From positions 1 through 60,410 of the forward strand of contig BAXV01000020.1 of assembly GCA_001310715.1 (NCBI GenBank): a stretch of DNA of 60,410 bases, read 5' to 3'. Source of the stretch: Pseudovibrio sp. JCM 19062. GTDB lineage: Bacteria; Pseudomonadota; Alphaproteobacteria; Rhizobiales; Stappiaceae. The notes beneath the pieces are model-generated. The model was given only the letters and a program-made list of their open reading frames with translations, had not been told where the DNA came from and did not search any database. Shown here in pieces: positions 9,766 through 19,814 of this stretch (position 1 is its first letter; each line of letters begins with the position of its first letter). The position numbers and the translations under genes are program-made.

Positions 9766-11565
9766 AGTTGTGTGGGTTTGCTTGTTTATTCGGCAGGCAT
9801 CGGCACAGGTGCTTTTTTTTGCCAGGTGCTGCCGGTTTTGTTGTTGTTGCTTCCCCTTCGCCCAGTGCATCCTCTGCCATGTGGTACTTCGGATTGACTG
9901 GTTTCATGAGAAGATTGGAGACAAGTGCTGCGACGAGCAAACCAGCCATCACATACATTGTTGTGTTGTAGAGGCTCGGGGTTGGATCAACTGTTCCTTC
10001 CGGAGCCACTTCCATCAGTCTGGAAACAGAGATGGATTTTGCGGTGATGAGTTCGGCCAGTTTGTCTTTGCCTTCCCCGAAGGTCTGCAGGAACAGGGCC
10101 GGATCAACTTTATCTGCCAGCTCATGGATCTTGGCGTTTACAGAGCGTTCGCGCAGGAAGGTGATGAGGAAGGGACCTGCCACACCAGCTGCTGACCATG
10201 CGGTGAGCAGACGGCCATGGATGCCTCCAACGAACTTGGTGCCGAAGATATCTGCCAGATACGCAGGGATTGTTGCAAAACCACCGCCGTACATGGTGAA
10301 GATGGTCATGGTTGCTGCGTAGAACATCACCAGCCACATCATAGATGGGCTTGCGCCGGCTTCTGCTGCGATGAGCGGAATGGACAGATACAGGAATGAG
10401 CCCAGTACGAAGAAGACAGTGTAGGTGTTCTTACGGCCAATATAATCAGAAAGGGTAGACCATCCGAGGCGGCCCATGGCGTTGAAGACAGAGATCATCA
10501 AGACATAGGTTGCGGTGAAGGCTCCGTCTACGATGGTTGGCATGCCGTTCCCGAAGATCTCGTAGATCATGGTTTTGGAGACGGAGATGACGCCGATACC
10601 AGCGGTCACGTTGAAGCAGAGCACGATCCAAAGCTGATAGAACTGTGGTGTACGCAGTGCTGTATCAATATGCACGTGGTTGCGGGTGATAAGGCCCTGT
10701 TTGGCTGGGTCTTCTTGTGGTGGTTCCCAGCCTTCTGGCTTCCAGCCCGGTGCCGGAATGCGGTAGGCGAAAGATGCCAGGATCATCACGAAGAAGTAGA
10801 CAATGCCCAGTGTGAGGAAGGTGGATGCTGCGCCAGTGTTACCTGTGCCTGCAATATAAACACCTGCCTGAGCGCTTCGAAGGTGGCTTCTGCCTGAGAG
10901 GCGCTGACAACGATGGCTTCCAGCTTCTGGCCTGCGACCTGTACGTAGCGGATGCCGTTTTCTACGGTTGTCTGTACGTCAGCGAGTGGGCCGAGATAGT
11001 CAGGTGCTTTAGCGTAAAGGCCTAAAAGCCAGCTTTTGAGTGGCACTGCGATGATTGCGCCGCCACCAAAGCCCATGATAGCCATGCCGGTCGCCAGACC
11101 ACGGCGGTCAGGATACCAGCGGATTAGGGTGGACACCGGTGAGACGTAGCCAAGGCCCAGACCGCAGCCGCCGATGACGCCGTAGCCGAGGTACAGCAGC
11201 CAGAGCTGGTGGGTCATGATGCCGATGGAGCCGATGATGTAACCGCCCCCCCAGCAGAAGGCTGCGGTTGTGCCAACGCAGCGTGGGCCAACTTTTTCAA
11301 GCCATTTGCCTGCGACAGCGGCAGACAGACCAAGGAACAGGATGGCGACTGAGAAGATCCATACGACGGAACTGAGAGACCAGTCTTCAGCAGCCGGTGC
11401 GATGCCGCCAATCTCTCTAATGAGCGCCGGGTTGTAGATACTCCATGCATAGGCTGAGCCGATGCACAGGTGAATTGCAATGGAAGCCGGTGGTACGAGC
11501 CAACGATTAAAGCCCGGCTTGGCTACAATCGCGTCTTTCAGCATAAAGCTTGGTATTTTAAACAT
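9764..11565 (-). CDS. OFA-family MFS transporter (oxalate/formate antiporter type), frame-broken
   Basis: A roughly 600-residue major-facilitator protein with about 12 hydrophobic segments. The N-terminus (FNRWLVPPASIAIHLCIGSA, YAWSIYNPAL) and GYVSPVSTLIRWYPDRRGLA are hallmarks of the oxalate/formate antiporter (OFA) family. The C-terminal half carries FGTKFVGGIHGRLLTAWS, another family block. The frame changes near 10788. A long hydrophilic insert sits between the two halves, as in long OFA members. The start is ATG 11565 with GGGG just upstream. OFA transporters exchange small organic anions across the inner membrane; the substrate here is not known. A putative operator lies about 190 bp upstream. 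Confidence 0.85.
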
Positions 11566-11753
11566 CAGCAAACCCCTAGAGCGATCAAAACTGTTTGCAT
11601 TTCTTTGCCCAGCAAACTGTCCTGATCTTTTGTTGCGATCACATTCGTGTTTTCCGAAAACTAAGCCCCGTTTCGGGAATGTGTCTGGGAGGCAGGCGGG
11701 AGGAATAAGCCTGTATCCGTAAGGTGAGTTTGCGCTTGTTCCGCGTACGGTTG

Positions 11754-11793
11754 AAATCGTCAGACTCTATGGTGTTATAGATGTAATCTATAA
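11754..11793 (+). promoter_or_regulatory. OxyR-like operator upstream of the OFA antiporter
   Basis: AAATCGT-N6-CTAT-N6-ATAG-N7-CTAT-AA. The core ATAG-N7-CTAT is the LysR/OxyR half-site pattern, and the right part TATAGAT-GTA-ATCTATA is a perfect palindrome. The same layout recurs at 13920-13959. It lies about 190 bp before the start of the antiporter. Confidence 0.65.
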
Positions 11794-11986
11794 ACGAGAG
11801 GGCTGATTAGGAGAGGTGAGGGGCGATAAGGTGCTGTTCGGTATGATTTATTGCTAAAAATCAAAACGTTAGTGCCGGAAATTGCCTTTTACTATCGCGG
11901 TCCATAACATTTTGCCATGCGTACTGGAGGTTACGGGTCTGGATTTTACTCAGGTGCGTATTGTCGCAGTGGTTGTAGACACGAAA

Positions 11987-12013
11987 AAAGCGCACCGCTG
12001 GGCGATGCGCTTT
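11987..12013 (-). terminator. Intrinsic terminator of the DUF3360 gene
   Basis: AAAGCGCA..TGCGCTTT hairpin, with a T run after it on the minus strand (A's at 11984-11989 on plus). It lies 24 bp after the stop of the leftward DUF3360 gene. Confidence 0.75.
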
Positions 12014-12036
12014 CCTCATAGTTGGTCAGACTCGGC

Positions 12037-13561
12037 TTAAAGGAGCGCCGGAATGCCCGGCAGCATGCCAACAGCTGCCATTGCCAGAGTACAGATGATG
12101 ACTGCACCAGATGGAATGATGATACGGTCAGCAAAGCTCAGGCGTTTTGCACGTTCCTTGTCGCCAATCAGGCCGTTGTTGTCGAGGAACATGGTGACAG
12201 CCCATGCAAGCACAGGGTTGGTTACCAGTGCTGCGAAGATGCAGATACCAGCTGAGTTGGTATCGTTGTTGGACTTTACCATTTGCAGGCCAGCTTCCAG
12301 AAGCGGGAGGAACACACCTACGAGCAGGGCGACAGACATCACCGGCTGCCATACGGCCACGTCCATTGGGTAGCCGATGGTTGCGATGATGATGGTCAAC
12401 GCGCCGAGCAGGATGGCACCTGCCGGAATCGGGCGCTTGGCGATCGCAGCCGGGATCATGTAGGTGCCCCATGAGGAGGTGATGTTACCACCGCCGAAGA
12501 AGGTACCGGTGAACTGGCGCAGGGAGCAGCAAGTCATGGTGTCATCAACGTCCATCAGAACCTTATCAGTGTTCTTAGGGTAGTTGAGTTCCTGAAAGAT
12601 CCGGTGTCCGAGGAAGTCCGGGGACCACATTGCCACCGCCAGAATTGCCCAAGGCAAGGAGGCTACGAAGTGGCTGAAGTTTGGAATGCCAAGCTGCCAG
12701 CCGGTTTCTGTGGAGCCCCACCAGTACCAAGGGTTCATGTTTGGCAGGCCGGGGGCTGTGGTGAACTGGAGGTCTACACCAGCGCCAAGAGCAAGCGCCA
12801 GGACCACTGCAACGATAGAGCAGGCCGGAATTGCGAGCCAGCGTTTGCCGACTTTTGCGAGGAATGCGTAAAGCAGAATGTTGACTGCAAAGATCGCCAG
12901 AGCAACGTAGGAGAGACTGTAAGCAAGATCATGCTTGTCTTGCAGGCCGCCAGCCCACGAGAACAGGGAGGTGATTTGGCCCTTCGCCCCCATGAAGCCG
13001 AGGAAGACCAGCAAACCACCGGCAACGCCTGACTGGTCAAATTCACCAGACGAGAGCCGCCTTTGAAGTAGCTGAGGAGCAGGCCAAAGATACACACCAG
13101 CGCTGCCAGTGCCAACGGATGAGCACCTGCAAGGGCGATGGAGCCAATGAGTGGGATCATCGGGCCGTGGTTGCCTGCAAGGTTGGCGCGTGGGTTCAGG
13201 AAGCCGGACCCGATGATGCAGAAGATCAGGCCGGGATGAGCATCTCAACGCGGACCACTTCGATGATCCATTCTGCGCCCAGATTAACGTGAGGCCACTT
13301 AGCAGTTAGCCCGCTCGCCCAAGCCGTCATTACTGCTGAGTACATCACGGAGATGCCGATGGTGCCTGCGATTGCCGGAACCAAGTCTTCCATTTCAAAG
13401 CGGAAGTCGCGGCCCGGCAGGTTAAGACCCCAACGGCGGGGTTTCATGATCTGGAGTTCGTGGTCGAGATAATCGGAACGTGTTTCGAACTCGCTGGCAG
13501 GCTTGTGTGCCTCACTGTAGGATTCGTCGTATTTGTCTGTCTGCTGCAGCATAACAGCCAT
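12037..13561 (-). CDS. DUF3360-type membrane protein, likely anion transporter, frame-broken
   Basis: A protein of about 508 residues with many hydrophobic segments and a soluble N-terminus (ELQIMKPRRWGLNLPGRDFR), which I recall as the start of the DUF3360 family. The family has been likened to SulP/UraA-type anion or nucleobase transporters; its substrate is not established. Frame changes lie near 13230 and 13040-13160; the C-terminal block from 12037 is open for about 990 bases. The start is ATG 13561, with GGAGA just before it. The same operator-like motif as upstream of the OFA antiporter occurs about 360 bp upstream, suggesting shared control by the nearby LysR protein. Confidence 0.65.
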
Positions 13562-13919
13562 TCTCCATAAAACTGACAGAGGAAAGGAGAGTTTGGCTCC
13601 ACGATGCTTGCTGACAGAGCGAAGCTGATGAAGGCATCCCGTTACATGATCTTGAGTTGTGGTTTGCGGAGAAGCCTCAGAATTTTCAGGTTTTGAGCTG
13701 CATCTTTTGGGGAGGTGTTAAAGAGCAACCGTGCCAGCGGAAATATACTCGCTGGGCCTTTCCTTCCGGGCGCGCGGGCCTTTTGAGACCTTGCAAACCA
13801 CAAATCTAGATCATGCCGACCCTTCCCCTGTTCTTCAGTTCCGCAAGGCTCCCGGTGCGTCTGACGCTAGGAGACTTGCGGTGTTCAGCGAGAACTTGCA
13901 GAAGGTTGCAGATTAAATA
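13562..13919. other. Gene-free region upstream of the DUF3360 gene
   Basis: Part of a 970-bp gap. Only short unsupported reading frames occur. It probably contains the promoter and long leader of the DUF3360 gene. Confidence 0.5.
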
Positions 13920-13959
13920 AAATCGTATGAGTCTATTGCGTCATAGACAAAACCTATAA
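13920..13959 (+). promoter_or_regulatory. OxyR-like operator upstream of the DUF3360 gene
   Basis: AAATCGT-N6-CTAT-N6-ATAG-N7-CTAT-AA, identical in every fixed position to the site at 11754-11793 while the spacer bases differ. Fixed positions with free spacers argue for a protein-binding site rather than a duplicated sequence. Confidence 0.65.
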
Positions 13960-14101
13960 TGCGAAAAACTGCGACAATATGGTCTATCTAATTGATTTTG
14001 CTGGATTGATGCGATTTCTGGCGCAGTGAAATTTCAGTTTGCAATAGTGTATTTAAAACAAAGATATAACAAAACTCGTTCATTTTGGGCTGGCGCGTCC
14101 C

Positions 14102-14147
14102 TTGATTTAGATCATGACCTATAGGTCACATCCTGTCGCGGTAGAAT
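14102..14147 (+). promoter_or_regulatory. FNR/FixK-like box with a -10 element
   Basis: TTGAT-TTAG-ATCAT (14102-14115) differs by one base from the FNR/FixK consensus TTGAT-N4-ATCAA. TAGAAT at 14142-14147 would place a start near 14150-14154, so the box centre would be about 42-45 bases upstream, the class-II activator position. A perfect palindrome TGACCTATAGGTCA overlaps the box end (14115-14128). No recognised gene follows within 380 bp. Confidence 0.4.
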
Positions 14148-14531
14148 GACTTATCGGTAGTATTGTCGCAGCGCTGTGGGAATGTGCCGAGCAAGTGATT
14201 TTGCGGCTTTGAAGTGGCTGCGAAGGCGCCAGTCCGGCCTTGTATTTGCTGAGAGAGCTTCGCCCAAGTCTTGCTCTTTGGCGAGGTGCCACGGGCTGAA
14301 TGAAAGAAAAAAAACTTGGCTGTGTGATACTTTTGGCGTAGATATGCGCACCATTCGGCTAGGGCTTGTTATAGATCCGGCCCATAGTTTCTGATTTTCA
14401 CTTCCCAGTAACCTCGAAAATCAACAGACCAATTTCTTAGGCTTACTTGCTGAGAAGCTTAACCGAGTTTCTGTAGGATTTGAGATTAAAACTTGTTGGA
14501 GTATTCGCCCTAGGGCGAAACCCATCTTGAG

Positions 14532-15986
14532 ATGAGAGATATTATGACACTGGTGGGTCCCGTATTGCGGGTACTTGGATACTTTATGGTTGGTCTGGCC
14601 ATTTTGATGCTGGCACCTGCATTTGTGGATATCTACTTTAGCAATCCTGACTGGATTGCATTTGCGCTTTCCTCCTTGTTTATCGGCCTGTTCGGTCTGC
14701 TGCTTGCTGTTTCAACGGGCAACTATGAAGTCACCCACCTAACTATTCGTCAGGCATTTTTGCTGACCACGGCATCCTGGTTCGTGATTCCAATCTGCGG
14801 GGCTCTGCCGTTTCTCAGCCTTGGCGTCGGGTTTGAGAATGCGTTTTTTGAGAGTGTGTCGGGCTTTACGACAACAGGCTCCACTGTTTTGATTGGTCTG
14901 GATGGTATGCCGCCGGGGCTGTTGTTCTGGCGCTCGCTGACCCAATGGGTTGGCGGAGTTGGCATTATTGTTATGGCAATGCTGCTCATGCCGCTGCTGC
15001 GTATTGGTGGTATGCAGCTGTTCCGGACGGAAAGTTCTGACCGGGGTGAGAAGATTGTCGCGCGGGCAACTGATCTAACGCGCCTGATCAGTGGCGTTTA
15101 CATCATGCTGACGCTGACCTGCGCTGTGCTTTATGTCTTTTCTGGTATGACGCCGTTTGATGCGGTGAACCACGCGATGACCACCTTGTCATCCGGTGGT
15201 TTTTCTACTCACGATGCGTCCTTCGCCTTCTTTGAGAACCCGGCTGCGAGGGCATCGCGATTGTCTTTATGATTGCCTCCGGGTTGCCGTTCGTGGTTCT
15301 GATCAAGTCTTTGACGAAGAATCCAATGGCGCTTTTTCAGGATCCGCAAGCACGCGCGTTTCTTTATTTGCTCGTTATCCTGTCCTCTCTGACGGCGCTT
15401 TATCTGGGGGTCGAGAACAACTTCACGTTTACGCGCGCAGTTGTTGAGGCGATGTTTGTGGTGGTTTCCATCATAACGACGACCGGTTACGGCCTTGGTG
15501 ATTATACCGCGTGGGGCCCTCCGATGATGGGCTTCTTCCTGATGATAACCTTTATCGGCGGCTGTACGGGGTCAACCAGCGGCGGAATCAAGATCTTCCG
15601 GTTTATCGTCTTTTTTTGGCACGGTACGGGCGTACATGAACAAGATGATCCGGCCGGATCAGGTGGTTCCTGTGCGGTATGGGGACACAAACATTACGCC
15701 GGATCTGGCGTTCTCGGTTCTTGCCTTTCTGGTGGTCTATATGGCGACTGTGGGACTTATTACGGTTCTCTTAGGGGGACTGGGGCTGGATCTGATCACT
15801 GCGATGAGTGCTGCGACGACGGCGGTTTCGAATGTGGGGCCAGGTCTTGGAGATGTGGTTGGGCCGGTCGGAAACTTCGCCGACCTCCCAAGCAGCGCCA
15901 AGGTTGTGCTTGCCGGGGCAATGCTGCTCGGGCGGTTGGAACTGTTCACCGTGCTGGTGTTGTTTAATCCGGGATTTTGGCGCTAA
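14532..15986 (+). CDS. trkH: TrkH-type potassium uptake protein, first copy, frame-broken
   Basis: Inner-membrane K+ translocating subunit of the Trk system. The four pore-loop signatures are visible: GFTTTGSTVLIG, SSGGFSTHD, TTTGYGLGDYTAWG and SNVGPGLGDVVG. The conserved GGCTGSTSGGIKIFR block is also present. Frame changes fall near 15245 and at a T7 run near 15615. Joined length is about 485 residues, the usual size. A second, intact TrkH follows on the same strand 236 bp later. No TrkA regulator lies in the window. The start could be ATG 14532 or ATG 14544. Confidence 0.88.
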
Positions 15987-16222
15987 CGCTTCTTTACCCA
16001 CAAACATGGGAGATCGCGCTGCGTCAACATATTCAAATGTTTGGCCGCAATCTTACTGTGTGAGTAAGTTTTTACCCGATTAATTCAATTGCCAGATATC
16101 ACCAAGTGCCCTAAAACCAGTCTCCAAAAGATATTTAAGAGTACGCCGTTCCAATCTCGTCCGTGACGGGACACTATGTGACTAGCGGGCGGGCTAATTT
16201 GGGTTTCATGTCGGCGGTATAG

Positions 16223-17674
16223 ATGTTGGTTTCAATACGACCGGTTTTAAGTGTGCTTGGGTACCTTTATGTCGGCCTTGCTGCTGCTATGCTCATCCCG
16301 GCCTTAGTGGATGTTGTATCGCGCAACGCTGACTGGCAAGCTTTTATCATTTCATCGCTCATTACCGGTCTCGTCGGCATGTTATTCATTGTCGCTATGG
16401 GTGGTGCGCTGCGAGATGGGCTGGACACACGCCAGACTTTTATTCTGACAACATTGTGCTGGGTTACGCTGCCTGCCTTTGGAGCACTGCCGTTTTTGTG
16501 GCTTGGTATTGCCTACGTGGATGCGGCGTTCGAGGCTGTGTCCGGGTTCACCACCACTGGCTCAACTGTGCTGACAGGGCTTGACGGGCTTCCTCCGGGA
16601 TTGCTGGTCTGGCGCTCGCTGATGCAATGGATGGGTGGTGTTGGTATTGTTGTTATGGCGATTGTGCTTTTGCCATTCCTGCGCATTGGCGGAATGCAGT
16701 TGTTTCAGACTGAAAGCTCCGACCAAAGCGAGAAGATTGTCAGCCGTTCTGTAGAGTTGATCCGCCTGATTGGCCTGACTTATTTGCTGCTGACCAGCAT
16801 TTGCATTGTGCTCTTCTGGTTCTCCGGCATGACTATGTTTGATGCGGTCAATCACGGCATGACCACGATCGCGACGGGTGGCTACTCCACTCATGACGAT
16901 TCCTTTGGCTACTTCACAAATCCGGTGACCGGGTGGATTGCCGTGGTTTTCATGATTGTCGGTGCGCTGCCGTTTGTTCTGATCATTCAGTCCTTGCGTG
17001 GTCAACCGATGAGGCTGTGGCTGGATCCGCAGGTGCGGGCGTTTTTGTGGCTGGTTGGACTGATTTCTCTTGCTCTGACGATCTATCTTGGAACCTCCGG
17101 GAATGCTGATAGTTTTGGCAGTGCGCTTTTGCAGTCGGCGTTCAACGTGACTTCTGTGATCACCGGTACCGGCTATGCCATGGGGGATTATACTGCGTGG
17201 GGCGCGCCGGTGATTGGTCTTGCGTTCCTGCTCAAGTTTGTGGGCGGGTGCACCGGTTCGACGACGGGCGGCATCAAGATTTTCCGCTTTCTTGTCTTCT
17301 TTGGCACTGTGATCGCGCATATGCGCCGTATGGTCCGCCCTAACCGGGTGATCACAGTGAGCTATGGAAATACGCGTCTGACGCCGGAACTGACGTTTTC
17401 TGTTCTCGCGTTCCTTGTGGTCTATATAGGTACCGTTGGTATTCTCACGCTGATCCTGTCGCTGTTCCATCTGGATCTGGTGACCGCTGTTTCTGCTGCA
17501 GCAACATCCGTTGGTAATGTGGGACCGGGTCTTGGCTCCACGATTGGGCCTTCCGGTAACTTTGCAGCGCTGCCTGATCCAGTGAAATGGATTTTGTGTG
17601 CGGCTATGTTGCTGGGACGTCTGGAGCTGTTTACAGTGCTGATCCTGCTGGACCCTGATTTCTGGTCCAAATAA
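16223..17674 (+). CDS. trkH: TrkH-type potassium uptake protein, second copy
   Basis: An uninterrupted 483-residue paralogue of the preceding gene. Pore loops are FTTTGSTVLTG, ATGGYSTHDD, GTGYAMGDYTAWG and VGNVGPGLGST, and GGCTGSTTGGIKIFRF is conserved. In the third loop the first copy has TTTGYGLG and this copy has TGTGYAMG, so the selectivity filter surroundings differ slightly. The two copies align along their whole length, indicating a tandem duplication that has since diverged. Different ion affinity or regulation is possible but not shown. sfsA follows 24 bp downstream. Confidence 0.92.
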   Translation: MLVSIRPVLSVLGYLYVGLAAAMLIPALVDVVSRNADWQAFIISSLITGLVGMLFIVAMGGALRDGLDTRQTFILTTLCWVTLPAFGALPFLWLGIAYVDAAFEAVSGFTTTGSTVLTGLDGLPPGLLVWRSLMQWMGGVGIVVMAIVLLPFLRIGGMQLFQTESSDQSEKIVSRSVELIRLIGLTYLLLTSICIVLFWFSGMTMFDAVNHGMTTIATGGYSTHDDSFGYFTNPVTGWIAVVFMIVGALPFVLIIQSLRGQPMRLWLDPQVRAFLWLVGLISLALTIYLGTSGNADSFGSALLQSAFNVTSVITGTGYAMGDYTAWGAPVIGLAFLLKFVGGCTGSTTGGIKIFRFLVFFGTVIAHMRRMVRPNRVITVSYGNTRLTPELTFSVLAFLVVYIGTVGILTLILSLFHLDLVTAVSAAATSVGNVGPGLGSTIGPSGNFAALPDPVKWILCAAMLLGRLELFTVLILLDPDFWSK

Positions 17675-17698
17675 TCTAAAGAATGTTGGAAGGTCGCT

Positions 17699-18402
17699 AT
17701 GCGATTTGATGTGCCGCTGGTCACGGGCCAGCTGATTAAGCGTTACAAACGTTTTCTGGCGGATGTGACACTGGATGACGGCGGGGCTGAAGTGACCGCG
17801 CATTGTGCCAATTCCGGTTCCATGATGGGGCTCAAAGAGCCGGGCATCAAAGTGTGGCTGACGCCAAATGACGACCCCAAGCGCAAGCTGAAATACTCTT
17901 GGGAAATGCTTGAGATTGATGGCGCGATGGTGGGCATCAACACCAGTCGCCCGAATGGCCTTGTTGAAGAGGCGATTGAGGCGGGTCGTATTCCCGAGCT
18001 GGTGGGTTATGAGAAGCTGCGCCGCGAAGTGAAGTACGGCAAGAACTCACGTATCGATATTCTGCTGGAAGGCGAGGGTGACACTCGCACCTATGTTGAG
18101 GTGAAGAACGTTACGCTGGCTCGTGAAGATGGCGTTGCAGAATTTCCTGATGCGGTGACTGCTCGTGGTGCAAAGCACTTGGATGAGCTAGCGGATATGT
18201 CCGTGAAGGTCATCGCTCGGCTATGGTGTTCCTGATCCAACGCGATGATTGCGACGTGCTCGTACTAGCGCGTGATATCGACCCGAAATATGGTGCAGCG
18301 TTTGATGCTGCTGTGAAGGCTGGTGTTGAAGTCTACGCGATTGGGTGTCGTTTGAGCGCTGACGAGATCGTTGCAGACCGGCTGATCGAGGTGCGGTGTT
18401 GA
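17699..18402 (+). CDS. sfsA: Sugar fermentation stimulation protein A homologue, frame-broken
   Basis: SfsA is a widely conserved protein with an OB-like N-terminal part and a nuclease-like fold; its physiological role is still debated. Family motifs are [24 protein letters not shown] and RIDILL with YVEVKNVTL. The frame closes early at 18235; shifting one frame near 18225 continues [13 protein letters not shown] to a stop at 18400-18402, giving the usual length of about 234 residues. It starts 24 bp after trkH and may share its transcript. A terminator follows at 18457. Confidence 0.9.
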
Positions 18403-18456
18403 GCACACCGTATCGCTCTATGATACTCAAGTCTGAAATATCGGCGTAAACCTACA

Positions 18457-18486
18457 AAAAAGCCCCGGCTGTTAGGCCGAGGCTTT
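18457..18486. terminator. Bidirectional terminator between sfsA and gpt
   Basis: AAAAGCC-CGGC ... GCCG-GGCTTTT hairpin with A's on one side and T's on the other, between two convergent genes. Confidence 0.8.
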
Positions 18487-18516
18487 TGAAACTTTTCCAG
18501 AACTCCAACGAGCTGG

Positions 18517-19020
18517 TTAGCCTGCGGTATCCTTGGAGATTGGTGGCTGGAACTGCATGCCCAGGTCCCATGGGAAGTAAACCCAGGTGTCCTGTGAGAC
18601 TTCAGTTACGATGGTATCAGCCAGATCGCGGCCCATTGGTTTGGCGTAGACGGTTGCAAAGTGTGCCTTTGGCAACATTTCGCGAACGACTCTTGCTGTC
18701 TTGCCGGTGTCGACCAAATCGTCGATGATGAGAATGCCTTCGCCGCCTTCAGAGCCGATCACTTTTGGATCGATAGGCTTGATGACTTTCAATTCACCCT
18801 GATCGTCGTAGTCGTGGTAAGAGGCAATGCAAACGGTTTCAATGGTGCGAACGCCCAATTCGCGCGCAATAATGCCAGCTGGAACGAGGCCACCACGGGT
18901 GATGGCTACAATAGCTGTAAATTCGCCTTTGTCGGCGAGGCGCCAAGAGAGGGCACGGCAATCGCGGTGGAATTGGTCCCAAGAGACCGGGAATGCTTTG
19001 GATTGCGGCTGATTATCCAT
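18517..19020 (-). CDS. gpt: Xanthine-guanine phosphoribosyltransferase
   Basis: A cytoplasmic purine-salvage enzyme that joins xanthine or guanine to phosphoribosyl pyrophosphate. The PRPP-binding motif [17 protein letters not shown] is complete, and [10 protein letters not shown] and WVYFPWDLG match Gpt proteins. Starting at ATG 19020 (MDNQPQ, with AAAGA upstream) the protein has 167 residues, close to the family length; an earlier ATG at 19035 is possible. It overlaps or abuts the CinA-like gene (stop 19032), so they may form one operon. Confidence 0.93.
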   Translation of the reverse strand: MDNQPQSKAFPVSWDQFHRDCRALSWRLADKGEFTAIVAITRGGLVPAGIIARELGVRTIETVCIASYHDYDDQGELKVIKPIDPKVIGSEGGEGILIIDDLVDTGKTARVVREMLPKAHFATVYAKPMGRDLADTIVTEVSQDTWVYFPWDLGMQFQPPISKDTAG

Positions 19021-19031
19021 GTGTCTTTCTT

Positions 19032-19784
19032 TCAAAGAAATTTTGTCTTTGCTGCTTCTACGGCAGCTCGGACGGCTTCACTGGCCTGTTCCAGTACATC
19101 ATTTGACCTTGATCGCACAACAACCTGTGTGGAAAATACTCCATCTTTTGACTGCGGATACGAGCCAATTGACGTTTGGGGGAAGTTTTTCTGGATTTCC
19201 CCTAGGTCTGCGGCGATGCGGCTCTCGCCAAGCGGGACCGGAATAGTTACCGAAAGCATCTTTTGACTGGTTTTTAGCGTTGGTGCGATTGCATCGAACA
19301 TAGCCTGCATGATCGCCGGAACGCCTGCCATGACATACACGTTTTCCATTCGGAAGCCTGGAGCGATGGAGACCCTGTTTTCTATCAGGTCCGCACCATC
19401 GGGAATGCGGGCCATGCGTTTGCGGGCTGGGGTGAACGCTTCTGCTCCGTAATAATCTTCCAGCAGTTTATAGGCACGCGGGTCCAGATCAATGGGCACG
19501 TCAAAGGCTTTGGCGATTGCATCTGCTGTGATGTCATCGTGGGTGGGGCCGATACCGCCGGAGGTGAAGACGTAGGTGTATTCGGCGCGCAGTGCGTTGA
19601 CGGCCTCGACGATCTTCTCCTGAACGTCAGGGACCACGCGCACCTCACAAAGGTCGATGCCAATGTCGGTCAGGTAGGACGCCAAGAAACCGATGTTCTT
19701 GTCTTTGGTTCGGCCCGAAAGGATCTCGTCGCCAATAACGACAAACGCAGCTGTGATGATTTCATTGGTCATGGCGTTTTGCAT
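19032..19784 (-). CDS. CinA-like molybdopterin-binding domain protein
   Basis: A 250-residue protein with the MoaB/Mog (molybdopterin-binding) fold: [19 protein letters not shown] at the N-terminus and [20 protein letters not shown] in the middle. These are the signatures of the N-terminal half of CinA (competence/damage-inducible protein A). The C-terminal nicotinamide-nucleotide amidase domain of full CinA is missing, as in many alphaproteobacteria where it is a separate protein. The function of stand-alone forms is unclear. The start may be ATG 19784 or ATG 19772. Confidence 0.85.
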   Translation of the reverse strand: MQNAMTNEIITAAFVVIGDEILSGRTKDKNIGFLASYLTDIGIDLCEVRVVPDVQEKIVEAVNALRAEYTYVFTSGGIGPTHDDITADAIAKAFDVPIDLDPRAYKLLEDYYGAEAFTPARKRMARIPDGADLIENRVSIAPGFRMENVYVMAGVPAIMQAMFDAIAPTLKTSQKMLSVTIPVPLGESRIAADLGEIQKNFPQTSIGSYPQSKDGVFSTQVVVRSRSNDVLEQASEAVRAAVEAAKTKFL

Positions 19785-19814
19785 TCCTGACTAAATGGGC
19801 TCTGACAGTTTGTT

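Noticed and set aside
13731..13916. 61-codon frame in the 970-bp gap
   Set aside because: No ribosome site and no recognisable protein features.
14370..14386. A fourth ATAG-N7-CCAT match upstream of trkH
   Set aside because: Only one half fits, and the outer CTAT-N6 part is missing; expected by chance.
14176..14394. 72-codon plus-strand frame downstream of the FNR-like box
   Set aside because: No family resemblance, no ribosome site and an overlapping frame on the other strand; coding is not supported.
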